From Marinospirillum insulare DSM 21763 (GTDB taxonomy: Bacteria > Pseudomonadota > Gammaproteobacteria > Pseudomonadales > Halomonadaceae): DNA of 64,000 nt. A program made the position numbers and the translations under genes. Shown here piece after piece: positions 8,234-16,170 of this stretch (position 1 is the stretch's first letter; each line of letters opens with the position of its first letter). The notes beneath the pieces are model-generated. The model made no database searches and was not told the origin of the DNA. It was given only the letters and a program-made list of their open reading frames with translations. The stretch lies in contig NZ_KK366037.1 of the NCBI RefSeq assembly GCF_000686905.1, forward strand, positions 34,194-98,193. The letters are read 5' to 3'.

Positions 8234-9640
8234 ATGAAACTGCTACGCCCCGCTAACCTTTCCCTAATGCAGCTAGTCTTATTAGGTTTTGCTGGGGTGG
8301 TTTTGCCTTTAGTGTTACTGGTGGTGCAAGCAACCAGCGCTTACCGTGAACTTTCTACCCAAGCTGGTTTAACAGCCCGAGAAGCCGTTGCCTTTACTCG
8401 CCGCTCTCAGTCATTACAAACCCTTGCCTTAGATATGGAACGCCTTAGCCGCCAATACTTGGTTGTTGAAGACCCTACCCTGCTAGAGCTACTGACTAGC
8501 CAACTCAGCAGCTTTGAACAGCTAGTAAAACAGCCTTACCTACTCTTTCCTGTTACTTCTGCACAAGAATCGCTTGAAGCCTTGTTAAATGAACAACCTG
8601 AAGTTTTTTCTGGCTTTGCGTATTTTTCTCAGCTAGTCGATTTAACCGATAGCCTAACCAGCCAAACACAACAAAGCGTAGATAAACGCTTACAAGCCAT
8701 GCAACAACAACTAGAAGCTTTACAAGAACAGTTAATTTGGCAATTTTTATTGCTGGTTAGCTTATCGCTTTTATTGGTTATTTATTTTACTTGGCGGTTA
8801 TTGCGCCCCATTGATTACCTACAAAAACGCATAGGTTCTTTAGCTAATTCGCATAACAATAAAAAAACGCAGCCTTTACAAAAAGGGCCCACTGAATTAA
8901 TACAGCTAGACCTTCGCTTAAATTGGTTAGAAGAACAACTTAATGAAATTGAACAACAAAAAGCTCAGTTTTTACGGCATATTTCACATGAGTTAAAAAC
9001 ACCTTTAGCCAGTATTCGTGAGGCAGGTGATTTATTACATGAAGAAGTATTGGGTGGGCTTACCCCTTCACAAAAGGAAGTAACAGGGCTTTTAGAACAA
9101 AATAGCCGACGCTTACAACAACTTATAGAACAACTACTCGACTACAACCTGCTACAAGGTAAAAAGCAGCTAGCTAGTGCACCAATAAAATTACAGCAAC
9201 TGGTTGGGCAATTATTAGAACCTTGGCAACCTTTGTTAGAAAAGCGAAAACAGCAGCTAGTATTACCTGAAGAGAAGTTAAAACTAACGGGTGATATTTC
9301 ATTATTGCGCAGTGCGTTAGATAACTTATTAACCAACGCTTTACACTATGGTGATACGAGTCAACCCATTCACCTTCGCGCTGGTATTACTGCTAGCAAC
9401 CAGTGGATAGAAGTCGAAAATGCTGGGGAGGCTATTCCGCCCCAAGAGCAGGCTAGATTATTTGAACCCTTTTACCAAGGCAGCAGCCGCCGCAAGGGCG
9501 CGGTTAAGGGGTCTGGTTTAGGCTTATCTATAGCTGCAGATTGCATGAAGGCTCATGGCGGCCAATTAGTGCTAAAAACTTCGCAAAAAAACTGCATCGT
9601 TTTTAGGTTAAACTGGCCAACAAGTACAATACAGGAATAA
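8234..9640 (+). CDS. glrK: GlrK/QseE-like sensor histidine kinase
   Basis: This 468-residue membrane kinase has one transmembrane segment near residues 12-35, a periplasmic helical sensor region, and a second segment near 170-190. A short HAMP-like linker follows, then a HisKA domain with the phospho-acceptor H252 in HISHELKTPL and an HATPase domain (NALHYG, GSGLGLSI). The gene order kinase - small lipoprotein - response regulator is that of glrK-qseG-glrR, which in enterobacteria controls glmY and envelope/virulence functions. It follows argA by 18 bases and precedes qseG by four, so it is probably cotranscribed. Confidence 0.85.
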   Translation: MKLLRPANLSLMQLVLLGFAGVVLPLVLLVVQATSAYRELSTQAGLTAREAVAFTRRSQSLQTLALDMERLSRQYLVVEDPTLLELLTSQLSSFEQLVKQPYLLFPVTSAQESLEALLNEQPEVFSGFAYFSQLVDLTDSLTSQTQQSVDKRLQAMQQQLEALQEQLIWQFLLLVSLSLLLVIYFTWRLLRPIDYLQKRIGSLANSHNNKKTQPLQKGPTELIQLDLRLNWLEEQLNEIEQQKAQFLRHISHELKTPLASIREAGDLLHEEVLGGLTPSQKEVTGLLEQNSRRLQQLIEQLLDYNLLQGKKQLASAPIKLQQLVGQLLEPWQPLLEKRKQQLVLPEEKLKLTGDISLLRSALDNLLTNALHYGDTSQPIHLRAGITASNQWIEVENAGEAIPPQEQARLFEPFYQGSSRRKGAVKGSGLGLSIAADCMKAHGGQLVLKTSQKNCIVFRLNWPTSTIQE

Positions 9641-9644
9641 GCGT

Positions 9645-9944
9645 GTGTCCAAATACCAACATTTTTTTCTTTATGCTTTGATGCTTACACTCCTAGCAGG
9701 TTGTGAATTTTTACCCCAGAAAAATACTGCACCTTCCAGCAGTGAGAATAACACTTGCGCGTGTGATGAAGAACAACGCTTAGCCTTGCAGCAAGACATG
9801 GAAGTTTTAAAAACTGAACTAGGGCTGGCTAAAAAGCAGCTGCACCAACTTGAAGTAGAGCGCGATCAGCTAAAAGCCAAGTTAGATGCCCTAACTGCAA
9901 TAGAGCGAAGTTTGCACGAACGTAAGCAACGCCAGAGTAATTAA
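9645..9944 (+). CDS. qseG: QseG-like coiled-coil lipoprotein
   Basis: This 99-residue lipoprotein starts with GTG at 9645. The signal peptide ends in the lipobox LLAG-C20, and the remainder is a charged coiled coil (about 43-92, with CDEEQRLALQQDMEVL and heptad-like leucines). It sits between the kinase and the regulator, as QseG (YfhG) does in enterobacteria, where it contacts the kinase GlrK/QseE at the membrane and modulates it. The enterobacterial protein is roughly twice as long, so this is a short version. Two bases separate it from the regulator gene. Confidence 0.75.
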   Translation: MSKYQHFFLYALMLTLLAGCEFLPQKNTAPSSSENNTCACDEEQRLALQQDMEVLKTELGLAKKQLHQLEVERDQLKAKLDALTAIERSLHERKQRQSN

Positions 9945-9946
9945 TT

Positions 9947-10816
9947 ATGAAACTTCTTCCAGAAACAAAAGTAAGCGAACACCCAGCGCAGCTATTATTG
10001 GTAGACGATGACCTAAGCCTGCTTAAATTGCTTTCATTACGTTTAGAAAGTGCCGGGCACCAGGTAGTTACCGCAGAAAGTGGGCCAGAAGCACTAGAAA
10101 TTTTAAAACAGTTTACGCCAGACTTGGTTCTTTCAGATTTGCGTATGGATGAAATGGATGGCTTGGCTTTGTTTGAAGAAATTCAACAAAGCTACCCAGG
10201 TTTGCCGGTTATTATTCTTACCGCCCACGGCACTATTCCTGATGCAGTACAAGCCACCCGCTGTGGTGTAGCAGGCTTTTTAACTAAACCGGTAGATAAA
10301 AATCAACTCTTCAGCTTAATAGATGAGCTAAAAGGTACACGACCTGTTGATACCAGCAACAAAGACTACCCAGATGTACTTAACCGCAGCCCTTTATTAG
10401 TGCAACTAATGGCCAAACAGCTACTTAATGAAGCAGCCAACCGCCTAGAAAGCCAAGCCAACGGCTTTGCACCTGAAGCCTTAGAGCTGCTAGCCAAAAC
10501 CCCCTGGCCAGGTAGTGTGCGCCAGCTACAGGGTGTTATTGAACAGTGCGCTGGTTTAACCAACCAGCCAATGATTACTGCGGAATTAGTAAACCGAATT
10601 TTAACCGATGAAACAACCGACCTACCCCACCTAAGCGATGCCCGAGCTGAGTTTGAAAAAGCTTATTTAATTAAAGTGCTTCGCCTGGCTGAAGGCAAGG
10701 TAACCAAAGCCGCTGAATTAGCAGGCAGAAACAGAACGGATTTTTATAAGTTATTAAATAAACATGGGCTGGAAGCAGCAAGGTTTAAAGAAGAGGCTAA
10801 GAGTGTAAAGTTGTAA
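9947..10816 (+). CDS. glrR: GlrR/QseF-like response regulator lacking the AAA+ sigma-54 core
   Basis: This 289-residue protein has a receiver domain (about 14-130) with the acidic pocket D20-D22, phospho-acceptor D64, T92 and K114, all intact. A Fis-type helix-turn-helix lies at about 240-280 (KVTKAAELAGRNRTDFYKLL). Classical GlrR is near 444 residues, with a central AAA+ ATPase carrying Walker A, GAFTGA and Walker B. Here residues 147-156 (RSPLLVQLMA) run straight into the C-terminal lid of that domain (FAPEALELL...TPWPGSVRQL, 174-194). About 150 residues are cleanly missing, in frame. It should bind DNA after phosphorylation but cannot open sigma-54 promoters. The gene is otherwise intact. 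Confidence 0.88.
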   Translation: MKLLPETKVSEHPAQLLLVDDDLSLLKLLSLRLESAGHQVVTAESGPEALEILKQFTPDLVLSDLRMDEMDGLALFEEIQQSYPGLPVIILTAHGTIPDAVQATRCGVAGFLTKPVDKNQLFSLIDELKGTRPVDTSNKDYPDVLNRSPLLVQLMAKQLLNEAANRLESQANGFAPEALELLAKTPWPGSVRQLQGVIEQCAGLTNQPMITAELVNRILTDETTDLPHLSDARAEFEKAYLIKVLRLAEGKVTKAAELAGRNRTDFYKLLNKHGLEAARFKEEAKSVKL

Positions 10817-10914
10817 AAAATAAACATGGTTTCAAATGAGTCACTAATTTTATAAACTTTACTTTGTTATTGATTAAGCCACTAAAACTTTAATAAAACT
10901 AAAGAGGTTTTTAC

Positions 10915-11478
10915 ATGAAAAAGAAACTACTTAGCCTAGCTGTTGCTAGCCTAGTTGTTGCTGGAACTGCCCAAGCAGACTTAAACTACAACTATCTAGA
11001 GGGTGGTTTGGGCTTATGGAGCCCCGATAGCCAAACTCTAATTGGCCCAGATGTTCGTGGCTCTTTTGCTATTAATGAAAATGTATTTGCTTATGGTGGC
11101 TTGCGTTTTTTAACTGATGATATTGACTACACCAACTTCCACTTAGGTGCTGGCTACCGTTTTGGTATTGATGATAAAACCGACCTTTGGGCGGGTGGTA
11201 ATATTGAATACCAGAAAGTTGAGATTTGTTTTTCAGGTTTTGGCTGTGGTAGCGCAAATGACACTGGCCTTGCTTTGCGCGGTGGAGCAAGACACCAGCT
11301 AAATGATGAGTTAGAGCTAGGTGGAACACTACGCTTAGTGACTGGTGACTTCGACTATGTTGGTATTAACGGCCATGCTCGTTATTTTTTAGCTGAAAAC
11401 TTAGATTTTAAAGGCGAACTAGATATCCAAGATGGCGATCTAGGCTTGTTTGCAGGTGTAACTTATTATTTTAAGTAA
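10915..11478 (+). CDS. YfaZ-like small outer-membrane beta-barrel protein
   Basis: This 187-residue protein has a signal peptide (MKKKLLSLAVASLVVAGTAQA, cleaved before DLNYNY). Alternating amphipathic strands with glycine/aromatic pairs follow (YAYGGLRFLTDD, FHLGAGYRFG, TGLALRGGARH), ending GVTYYF-K. The composition resembles the YfaZ family of predicted outer-membrane proteins. Two cysteines in VEICFSGFGCGS could form a surface-loop disulfide. AGAGG precedes the ATG. It lies about 100 bases after glrR, and a terminator follows. Its function is unknown. Confidence 0.7.
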   Translation: MKKKLLSLAVASLVVAGTAQADLNYNYLEGGLGLWSPDSQTLIGPDVRGSFAINENVFAYGGLRFLTDDIDYTNFHLGAGYRFGIDDKTDLWAGGNIEYQKVEICFSGFGCGSANDTGLALRGGARHQLNDELELGGTLRLVTGDFDYVGINGHARYFLAENLDFKGELDIQDGDLGLFAGVTYYFK

Positions 11479-11522
11479 ATCTTAGTTAAAACCAATCTAG
11501 ATCAAGGTATTCCTAACAACTT

Positions 11523-11567
11523 TGCCTATCACTTAGTTACTAGACTAAATGATAGGCATTTTTTTTG
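11523..11567 (+). terminator. Intrinsic terminator after the YfaZ-like gene
   Basis: The arms tgcctatca and the matching tgataggca, with additional inner pairs (cttag/ctaa-), form a long stem followed by eight T residues from 11559. Confidence 0.85.
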
Positions 11568-11630
11568 ACAAAAAAAAATACTGGAATAAAATACCTTTGC
11601 ATTTTTGCAATTAAATAAAAGGGACTAACT

Positions 11631-12230
11631 GTGATTAAAAGAGTATTACTAACCGCTATTTTTTTTGTTGTCGCTTTACCAGTAACTAGCCATGCAGATC
11701 TTATTATTGGCGCAAATATAAGCAAAAGCCTAAGTGCAGATTTAGACTTAGAGAATGATTGGGACTCTATAAGTTTAGACTTAGATACCAGCACCACCTC
11801 TTTCTATATTGGTACTAAAAACAATAAAAATAATCGCTTTCTAGTTACTTTTGATAATATGAAGGTTGATGTAGGTAACTACTCTTCAAAAGCAACTGGC
11901 TTTCGTCTTGATTGGCAGTTTGTTTACACAGAAGAAAAAGTAAAACCCTACTGGGGATTAGGTTTTGGTGTGTATAGCCTTAAAGAGGCTCCACTAGTAC
12001 CCGATGAAAAACAATCGGGTGTTTCTTTTCAAGCAATGGGTGGTGCTAAAATTGACCTAACTGAAAATCTAGAGTTAGATTTACAATTACAGTTTCAAGG
12101 CATTGTTTGGCAAGATGTTGAAGAATACATTTGTAACTACACCTATTACAGCTCTTACTGCTATACAGAAACTACTTCAATGAGTAGCAGCATTATTAGC
12201 GCTGGCGTTGGCTTAGCATATAAGTTTTAA
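11631..12230 (+). CDS. Outer-membrane beta-barrel protein, OmpW/OmpA-barrel-like
   Basis: This 199-residue protein reads from GTG at 11631, with a GGGA ribosome site. It has a signal peptide (IKRVLLTAIFFVVALPVTSHA) before DLIIGANI. The mature part has about eight alternating strands (TSFYIGTK, KPYWGLGFGVYSL, SFQAMGGAKIDL) and ends VGLAYKF, an outer-membrane sorting signature. A late loop carries YICNYTYYSSYCYT, with a probable disulfide. It stands alone between two terminators or long gaps. Exact family and role are not recognisable. Confidence 0.65.
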   Translation: MIKRVLLTAIFFVVALPVTSHADLIIGANISKSLSADLDLENDWDSISLDLDTSTTSFYIGTKNNKNNRFLVTFDNMKVDVGNYSSKATGFRLDWQFVYTEEKVKPYWGLGFGVYSLKEAPLVPDEKQSGVSFQAMGGAKIDLTENLELDLQLQFQGIVWQDVEEYICNYTYYSSYCYTETTSMSSSIISAGVGLAYKF

Positions 12231-12350
12231 GTAAGTAAAATACATCTAAAACACAAGAAAAAGCCTTGCAAAATAAAAAACATTTAGTAATATCAATCAA
12301 GCAAAATTATCAAACTAACACCTGAGTAAAATATTTAAATAAGGATTTTT

Positions 12351-12725
12351 ATGAAAACTTTAAAAACAGTCTTAGTGCTTGCAGCCTTGCTTGTATTTGC
12401 TGGATGCTCAACCAATGCTCGATTAGGCCAGTTCACTGCAGCTTCTTCTATGAACGTGCGCAACATGGACTATAGTATTGAGAACCAAACAGAGGCACAT
12501 GTTAAAGGTGAGTCTTGCTTCCAAACGATCACTTTTTTCACTTTAGGCAATACTGATGACCGCCTACAACGTGCTATGGATGATGCTATTCAAAAGGGTC
12601 GCAAAAACGTAAGCTCTGGCGACTTACTGGTGAATGTGCGCATCAATATGTCTTCATTTAATGTACCGTTTTATCATAAAAACTGCTACGAAGTAGAAGG
12701 TGATTTGGTTTCACTTGATAAGTAA
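12351..12725 (+). CDS. Small lipoprotein, TRL-like
   Basis: This 124-residue protein has a lipoprotein signal ending in the lipobox VFAG-C19. The mature region has the arrangement 'NARLGQFTAASSMNVRNMDY ... VKGESC ... GRKNVSSGDLLVNVRI', which resembles the TRL-like lipoprotein family (an inference from pattern only). Two further cysteines (in GESCFQ and HKNCYE) may pair. AAGGA lies before the ATG. The gene has its own terminator at 12741-12777. Confidence 0.65.
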   Translation: MKTLKTVLVLAALLVFAGCSTNARLGQFTAASSMNVRNMDYSIENQTEAHVKGESCFQTITFFTLGNTDDRLQRAMDDAIQKGRKNVSSGDLLVNVRINMSSFNVPFYHKNCYEVEGDLVSLDK

Positions 12726-12740
12726 TTCTAGCTAATTAAA

Positions 12741-12777
12741 AAGCTAACACTGCTCTACGGGTAATGTTAGCTTTTTT
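12741..12777. terminator. Bidirectional intrinsic terminator between convergent small genes
   Basis: aagctaaca (12741-12749) pairs with tgttagctt (12765-12773), with A-rich and T-rich flanks. It serves the lipoprotein gene on the plus strand and overlaps the stop codon of the small minus-strand gene at 12776-12901. Confidence 0.8.
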
Positions 12778-12901
12778 AATGTTTCTTCTGCCATTTTGTA
12801 CGGTAGCCTTTACGATTGGCATCTAGGTCTGATTGATACTCATCCGATTCATAAGCATCTAGTAGCTCTTGCTCTTCTATATCTAAATTAACTTTTGTCA
12901 C
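12776..12901 (-). CDS. Small 41-residue protein, antitoxin-like
   Basis: A GTG-initiated frame of 41 codons (MTKVNLDIEEQEL...QKKH) is preceded by an excellent Shine-Dalgarno, GGAGGT (12907-12912), five bases from the start. It ends inside a bidirectional terminator. The N-terminal pattern 'LDIEEQELLDAYESDEYQSD' resembles small antitoxin-like proteins with an 'EEQELLDAFE.GE.KS' start, but no toxin gene is adjacent. It is below common annotation cut-offs. Coding is supported by the ribosome site, the acidic-then-basic composition and the terminator; the function is a guess. Confidence 0.6.
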   Translation of the reverse strand: MTKVNLDIEEQELLDAYESDEYQSDLDANRKGYRTKWQKKH

Positions 12902-13115
12902 TACCTACCTCCATACATTTCTTAGTAGCTTTACGGCTTGCACTAATTATTATAAAAAAATTTATAAACGCGTAAACGATACGTCAATTTTTTGATAGGG
13001 TGTACAACGCTTGTAAATTAATCGTTCGAGTGGCGCCTGCTACTATAAAACCCTGCCATAAAAAAGTAGAATGTTAAGATTACTTTTTTACCTAGCTATT
13101 TACTGAGGTTTTCCC

Positions 13116-14948
13116 ATGCCTGTTTATCGTTCTCGTACTACTACTGCTGGCCGCAATATGGCTGGTGCTCGTGCTTTGTGGCGTGCCACGGGCATGAAAG
13201 ATGATGATTTCCAAAAGCCCATTATTGCTGTGGTCAATTCTTTTACTCAGTTTGTACCTGGCCATGTGCATTTAAAAGATATGGGGCAATTGGTTGCACG
13301 CCAAATTGAAAAAGCCGGTGGCGTTGCTAAAGAATTTAACACCATAGCTGTCGATGACGGTATTGCGATGGGTCACGATGGTATGCTTTATTCACTGCCT
13401 AGCCGCGATTTAATCGCTGATTCCGTTGAATATATGGTGAATGCGCACTGCGCTGATGCCATGGTGTGCATTTCTAACTGTGACAAAATTACTCCCGGAA
13501 TGCTTATGGCTGCTATGCGCCTGAATATTCCAGTTATTTTTGTTTCAGGCGGCCCTATGGAGGCGGGTAAAACCAAGCTTTCTGAGCATAATCTAGATTT
13601 AGTCGATGCTATGGTGATTGCGGCATCTGATGCTTCAGATGATGATGTAACTGAATATGAGCGCTCGGCTTGCCCTACCTGTGGTTCTTGTTCCGGTATG
13701 TTTACGGCTAACTCGATGAACTGTCTAACTGAAGCTTTAGGCTTATCCTTACCTGGTAATGGCACTATGTTGGCAACTCATGCTGATCGTCGCACCTTGT
13801 TTGAACAAGCCGGCGAGCAAATTGTTAGCATTACACGCCAGCACTATGAAGAAGATGATTATTCTGTGCTGCCACGCTCTATCGCTAATAAAGCAGCCTT
13901 CAATAATGCCATGACCTTAGATATTACTATGGGTGGCTCTACTAACACTATTTTGCACCTGCTAGCTTTGGCTCAAGAAGCTGAAGTCGATTTCACCCTA
14001 GCAGATATCGACCAACTATCTAAAAAAGTGCCTCAGCTGTGCCAAGTTGCACCCAATAACCCTGCTTATCATGTTGAAGATGTTCACCGCGCTGGGGGCA
14101 TTTTTGGTATTTTAGGCGAGTTAGACCGTGCTGGTTTGTTAGATACCAGCTTACCAACCATTCATAGTAAAACTTTGGCTGAAGCGATAGATACTTGGGA
14201 TATAGTGCGTAACTCTTCGCCTGAAGTGCAAAAGTTTTACCGTGCTGGGCCGGCGGGCATTCCTACCCAAGAAGCTTTTAGCCAAGATACTCGCTGGAAT
14301 AATTTAGACGCTGACCGTGAAAGTGGCTGTATTCGCAACCTAGAAAATGCCTATTCATTAGACGGTGGTTTAGCGGTGCTTTACGGCAACTTAGCTGAAG
14401 ATGGTTGCGTAGTTAAAACGGCGGGTGTTGCTGAAGAAATTTTAGTTTTCCGTGGTAAAGCACACGTTACTGAATCCCAGGATGAAGCGGTTGCTAACGT
14501 ATTAAGCGATAAAGTAAAAGCGGGCGATGTGGTAATAGTGCGTTACGAAGGCCCGAAAGGTGGCCCGGGTATGCAAGAAATGCTTTACCCCACCAGTTAC
14601 ATAAAATCCAAAGGTTTAGGTGAGGTTTGCGCGCTGTTAACTGATGGGCGTTTTTCAGGTGGTACTTCAGGTTTGTCGATTGGTCATGCCTCACCCGAAG
14701 CAGCCGCTGGTGGTGCAATTGGCTTGGTGGAAGATGGCGATTCCATTTTAATCGACATTCCTAACCGTACCATTAATGTTGAAATTAGTGATGAAGAAAT
14801 GGCTAAGCGCCGTGCCGCCCAAGATGCTAAAGGCTGGAAACCTGCTAAACCGCGTGAACGTAAGGTTTCTGCTGCGCTTAAAGCCTATGCCATGCTAGCC
14901 ACTTCTGCGGACAAGGGTGCAGTGCGTGACCTTAGTAAGTTGGATTAA
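13116..14948 (+). CDS. ilvD: Dihydroxy-acid dehydratase
   Basis: At 610 residues this is full length for bacterial IlvD. The iron-sulfur ligand motifs are present ([11 protein letters not shown] and [18 protein letters not shown]), as are the C-terminal [11 protein letters not shown] and [16 protein letters not shown] blocks. It dehydrates dihydroxy-isovalerate and dihydroxy-methylvalerate in valine and isoleucine synthesis. A GAGG site lies before the ATG. The preceding gap 12902-13115 has a weak promoter candidate (TTGATA 12992, TAAATT 13014) but no visible attenuator. The stop overlaps the start of the next lipoprotein gene. Confidence 0.95.
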   Translation: MPVYRSRTTTAGRNMAGARALWRATGMKDDDFQKPIIAVVNSFTQFVPGHVHLKDMGQLVARQIEKAGGVAKEFNTIAVDDGIAMGHDGMLYSLPSRDLIADSVEYMVNAHCADAMVCISNCDKITPGMLMAAMRLNIPVIFVSGGPMEAGKTKLSEHNLDLVDAMVIAASDASDDDVTEYERSACPTCGSCSGMFTANSMNCLTEALGLSLPGNGTMLATHADRRTLFEQAGEQIVSITRQHYEEDDYSVLPRSIANKAAFNNAMTLDITMGGSTNTILHLLALAQEAEVDFTLADIDQLSKKVPQLCQVAPNNPAYHVEDVHRAGGIFGILGELDRAGLLDTSLPTIHSKTLAEAIDTWDIVRNSSPEVQKFYRAGPAGIPTQEAFSQDTRWNNLDADRESGCIRNLENAYSLDGGLAVLYGNLAEDGCVVKTAGVAEEILVFRGKAHVTESQDEAVANVLSDKVKAGDVVIVRYEGPKGGPGMQEMLYPTSYIKSKGLGEVCALLTDGRFSGGTSGLSIGHASPEAAAGGAIGLVEDGDSILIDIPNRTINVEISDEEMAKRRAAQDAKGWKPAKPRERKVSAALKAYAMLATSADKGAVRDLSKLD

Positions 14949-15651
14949 AGCAAGCTCGAATAAAACAGGCTGGGCTAAACTAGCCCGCCTTGCCTGTTTG
15001 TTGGCCACTGGTCTGCTAGTCGCTTGTACCTCTATTCCAAAACTAGAGCAAGCGACTCAGGCAGACTTTTGGTTGTGTGAAGACGGCAGCTTAATAGAAA
15101 CTCGCTTAGGTAAAGAGCAGCTCTGGTTACAGCTGCCTGCTTCAACCCATTGGCTAGCTTTACCGCAACAAAGAGCTGCTTCAGGGGCACGTTATTCTAA
15201 TAATGAAGGCACTTCCGTTTGGAATAAAGGCCATCGTTCCAGAATAGCGACGCCTGAAATAACTTGGCAAAACTGCCAACGTACTGCTTCAGGAAAACCT
15301 GGCGAATTAGAAAAACCTAAGCTAGTGGCAGGCACCAATACTTCACCCGATGCTGTGGTTTTAAAAGCTAGCGGTCATAACCCCGGCTGGACACTAGAAG
15401 CCAAACAAAATGGTCAGCTAGTCCTCTTGCAAAACTTTGGTACACAACGTATAACGTTTAAAGATTCCAAGGTTATTGAGCAGGATTTAATAAAAACACT
15501 CAGCCAAGCTAAAGATCCCGATGGCAACCTGCTAAAGTACAAGGTAGAAAACATACTTTGCATTGAAATAAACACTGGAGAACCTTTCCCACACCGTGTA
15601 GAGATACATTATTTAAACAAAAAAATGCAAGGTTGTGGACGAAGCTTTTAA
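14926..15651 (+). CDS. Lipoprotein with MliC-like lysozyme-inhibitor domain plus COG3650-like domain
   Basis: I take GTG at 14926, preceded by AAGGG (14913-14917), within the end of ilvD; GTG at 14917 is an alternative. The lipobox is LLVA-C34. Residues about 48-122 ([13 protein letters not shown]..., [27 protein letters not shown]) match the MliC/PliC lysozyme-inhibitor fold, including the SGARY element that plugs the lysozyme active site. Residues about 143-241 start with [13 protein letters not shown] and resemble the COG3650 domain ('GNEPGW'). Fusion of the two in one lipoprotein would place lysozyme defence at the envelope. A very strong terminator follows. Confidence 0.7.
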   Translation: MTLVSWIKASSNKTGWAKLARLACLLATGLLVACTSIPKLEQATQADFWLCEDGSLIETRLGKEQLWLQLPASTHWLALPQQRAASGARYSNNEGTSVWNKGHRSRIATPEITWQNCQRTASGKPGELEKPKLVAGTNTSPDAVVLKASGHNPGWTLEAKQNGQLVLLQNFGTQRITFKDSKVIEQDLIKTLSQAKDPDGNLLKYKVENILCIEINTGEPFPHRVEIHYLNKKMQGCGRSF

Positions 15652-15680
15652 CCACTAACCTATAAACAACATATTATTCC

Positions 15681-15721
15681 AGCACACCCCCACAACTCAG
15701 GTTGTGGGGGTGTGCTTTTTT
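15681..15721 (+). terminator. Perfect 16-bp-stem terminator directly in front of rnk
   Basis: agcacacccccacaac (15681-15696) pairs perfectly with gttgtgggggtgtgct (15701-15716) around a tcag loop, followed by tttttt. It is the strongest hairpin I see in the window. Its T-run ends 13 bases before the rnk ATG, leaving no room for a separate promoter downstream of it. Confidence 0.9.
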
Positions 15722-15734
15722 AAAGGTAGAAACA

Positions 15735-16151
15735 ATGATTGCAAAATTACACTTATTAATGAATGAACTAGATCATGCACGCCTAGAAAAGCTAATTGAT
15801 GAAGATAAGTATTCTAAAATGCCCGTTGCTGAAGCTTTGGCAGAGCGGTTAGATAATGCAGATGTGGTATTACCAGAAGAAGTACCCGCTGATTTAGTGA
15901 GTATGCATAGTCGGGTAAAATTCCGCGATTTAAAAGCTGACCTAGTCTTTGAAAAAGAGCTAGTTTATCCACATAACTTAAACCCAGAAGCGACCGATCA
16001 AATTTCTGTACTTGCCCCTTTGGGAGCGGCTTTACTCGGTGCTAGTGTAGGGCAAGAAGTGCATTGGCAGCTTCCAAGTGGTAAAGATGCCGCTTTGATT
16101 GTAGATGAAATTCTTTATCAACCAGAAGCGGCAGGTGAGTTACACCGTTAG
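15735..16151 (+). CDS. rnk: Regulator of nucleoside diphosphate kinase, Gre-like
   Basis: This 138-residue protein (E. coli Rnk has 136) has a short N-terminal helical hairpin (MIAKLHLLMNELDHARLEKLI) and a GreA/GreB C-terminal FKBP-like domain (from about residue 45, with ISVLAPLGAALLGASVGQ and WQLPSGK). Rnk binds RNA polymerase near the secondary channel and competes with Gre factors. I use the ATG at 15735, not the upstream frame that begins inside the terminator hairpin. AAAGGTAG at 15722 is the ribosome site. Transcription must come through, or start within, the 16-bp terminator stem immediately upstream, which hints at attenuation. Confidence 0.85.
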   Translation: MIAKLHLLMNELDHARLEKLIDEDKYSKMPVAEALAERLDNADVVLPEEVPADLVSMHSRVKFRDLKADLVFEKELVYPHNLNPEATDQISVLAPLGAALLGASVGQEVHWQLPSGKDAALIVDEILYQPEAAGELHR

Positions 16152-16170
16152 GGTGTTAGCAAATAAGTGC

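Noticed and set aside
14494-14718. 74-residue frame opposite ilvD
   Set aside because: It is a shadow of a conserved gene.
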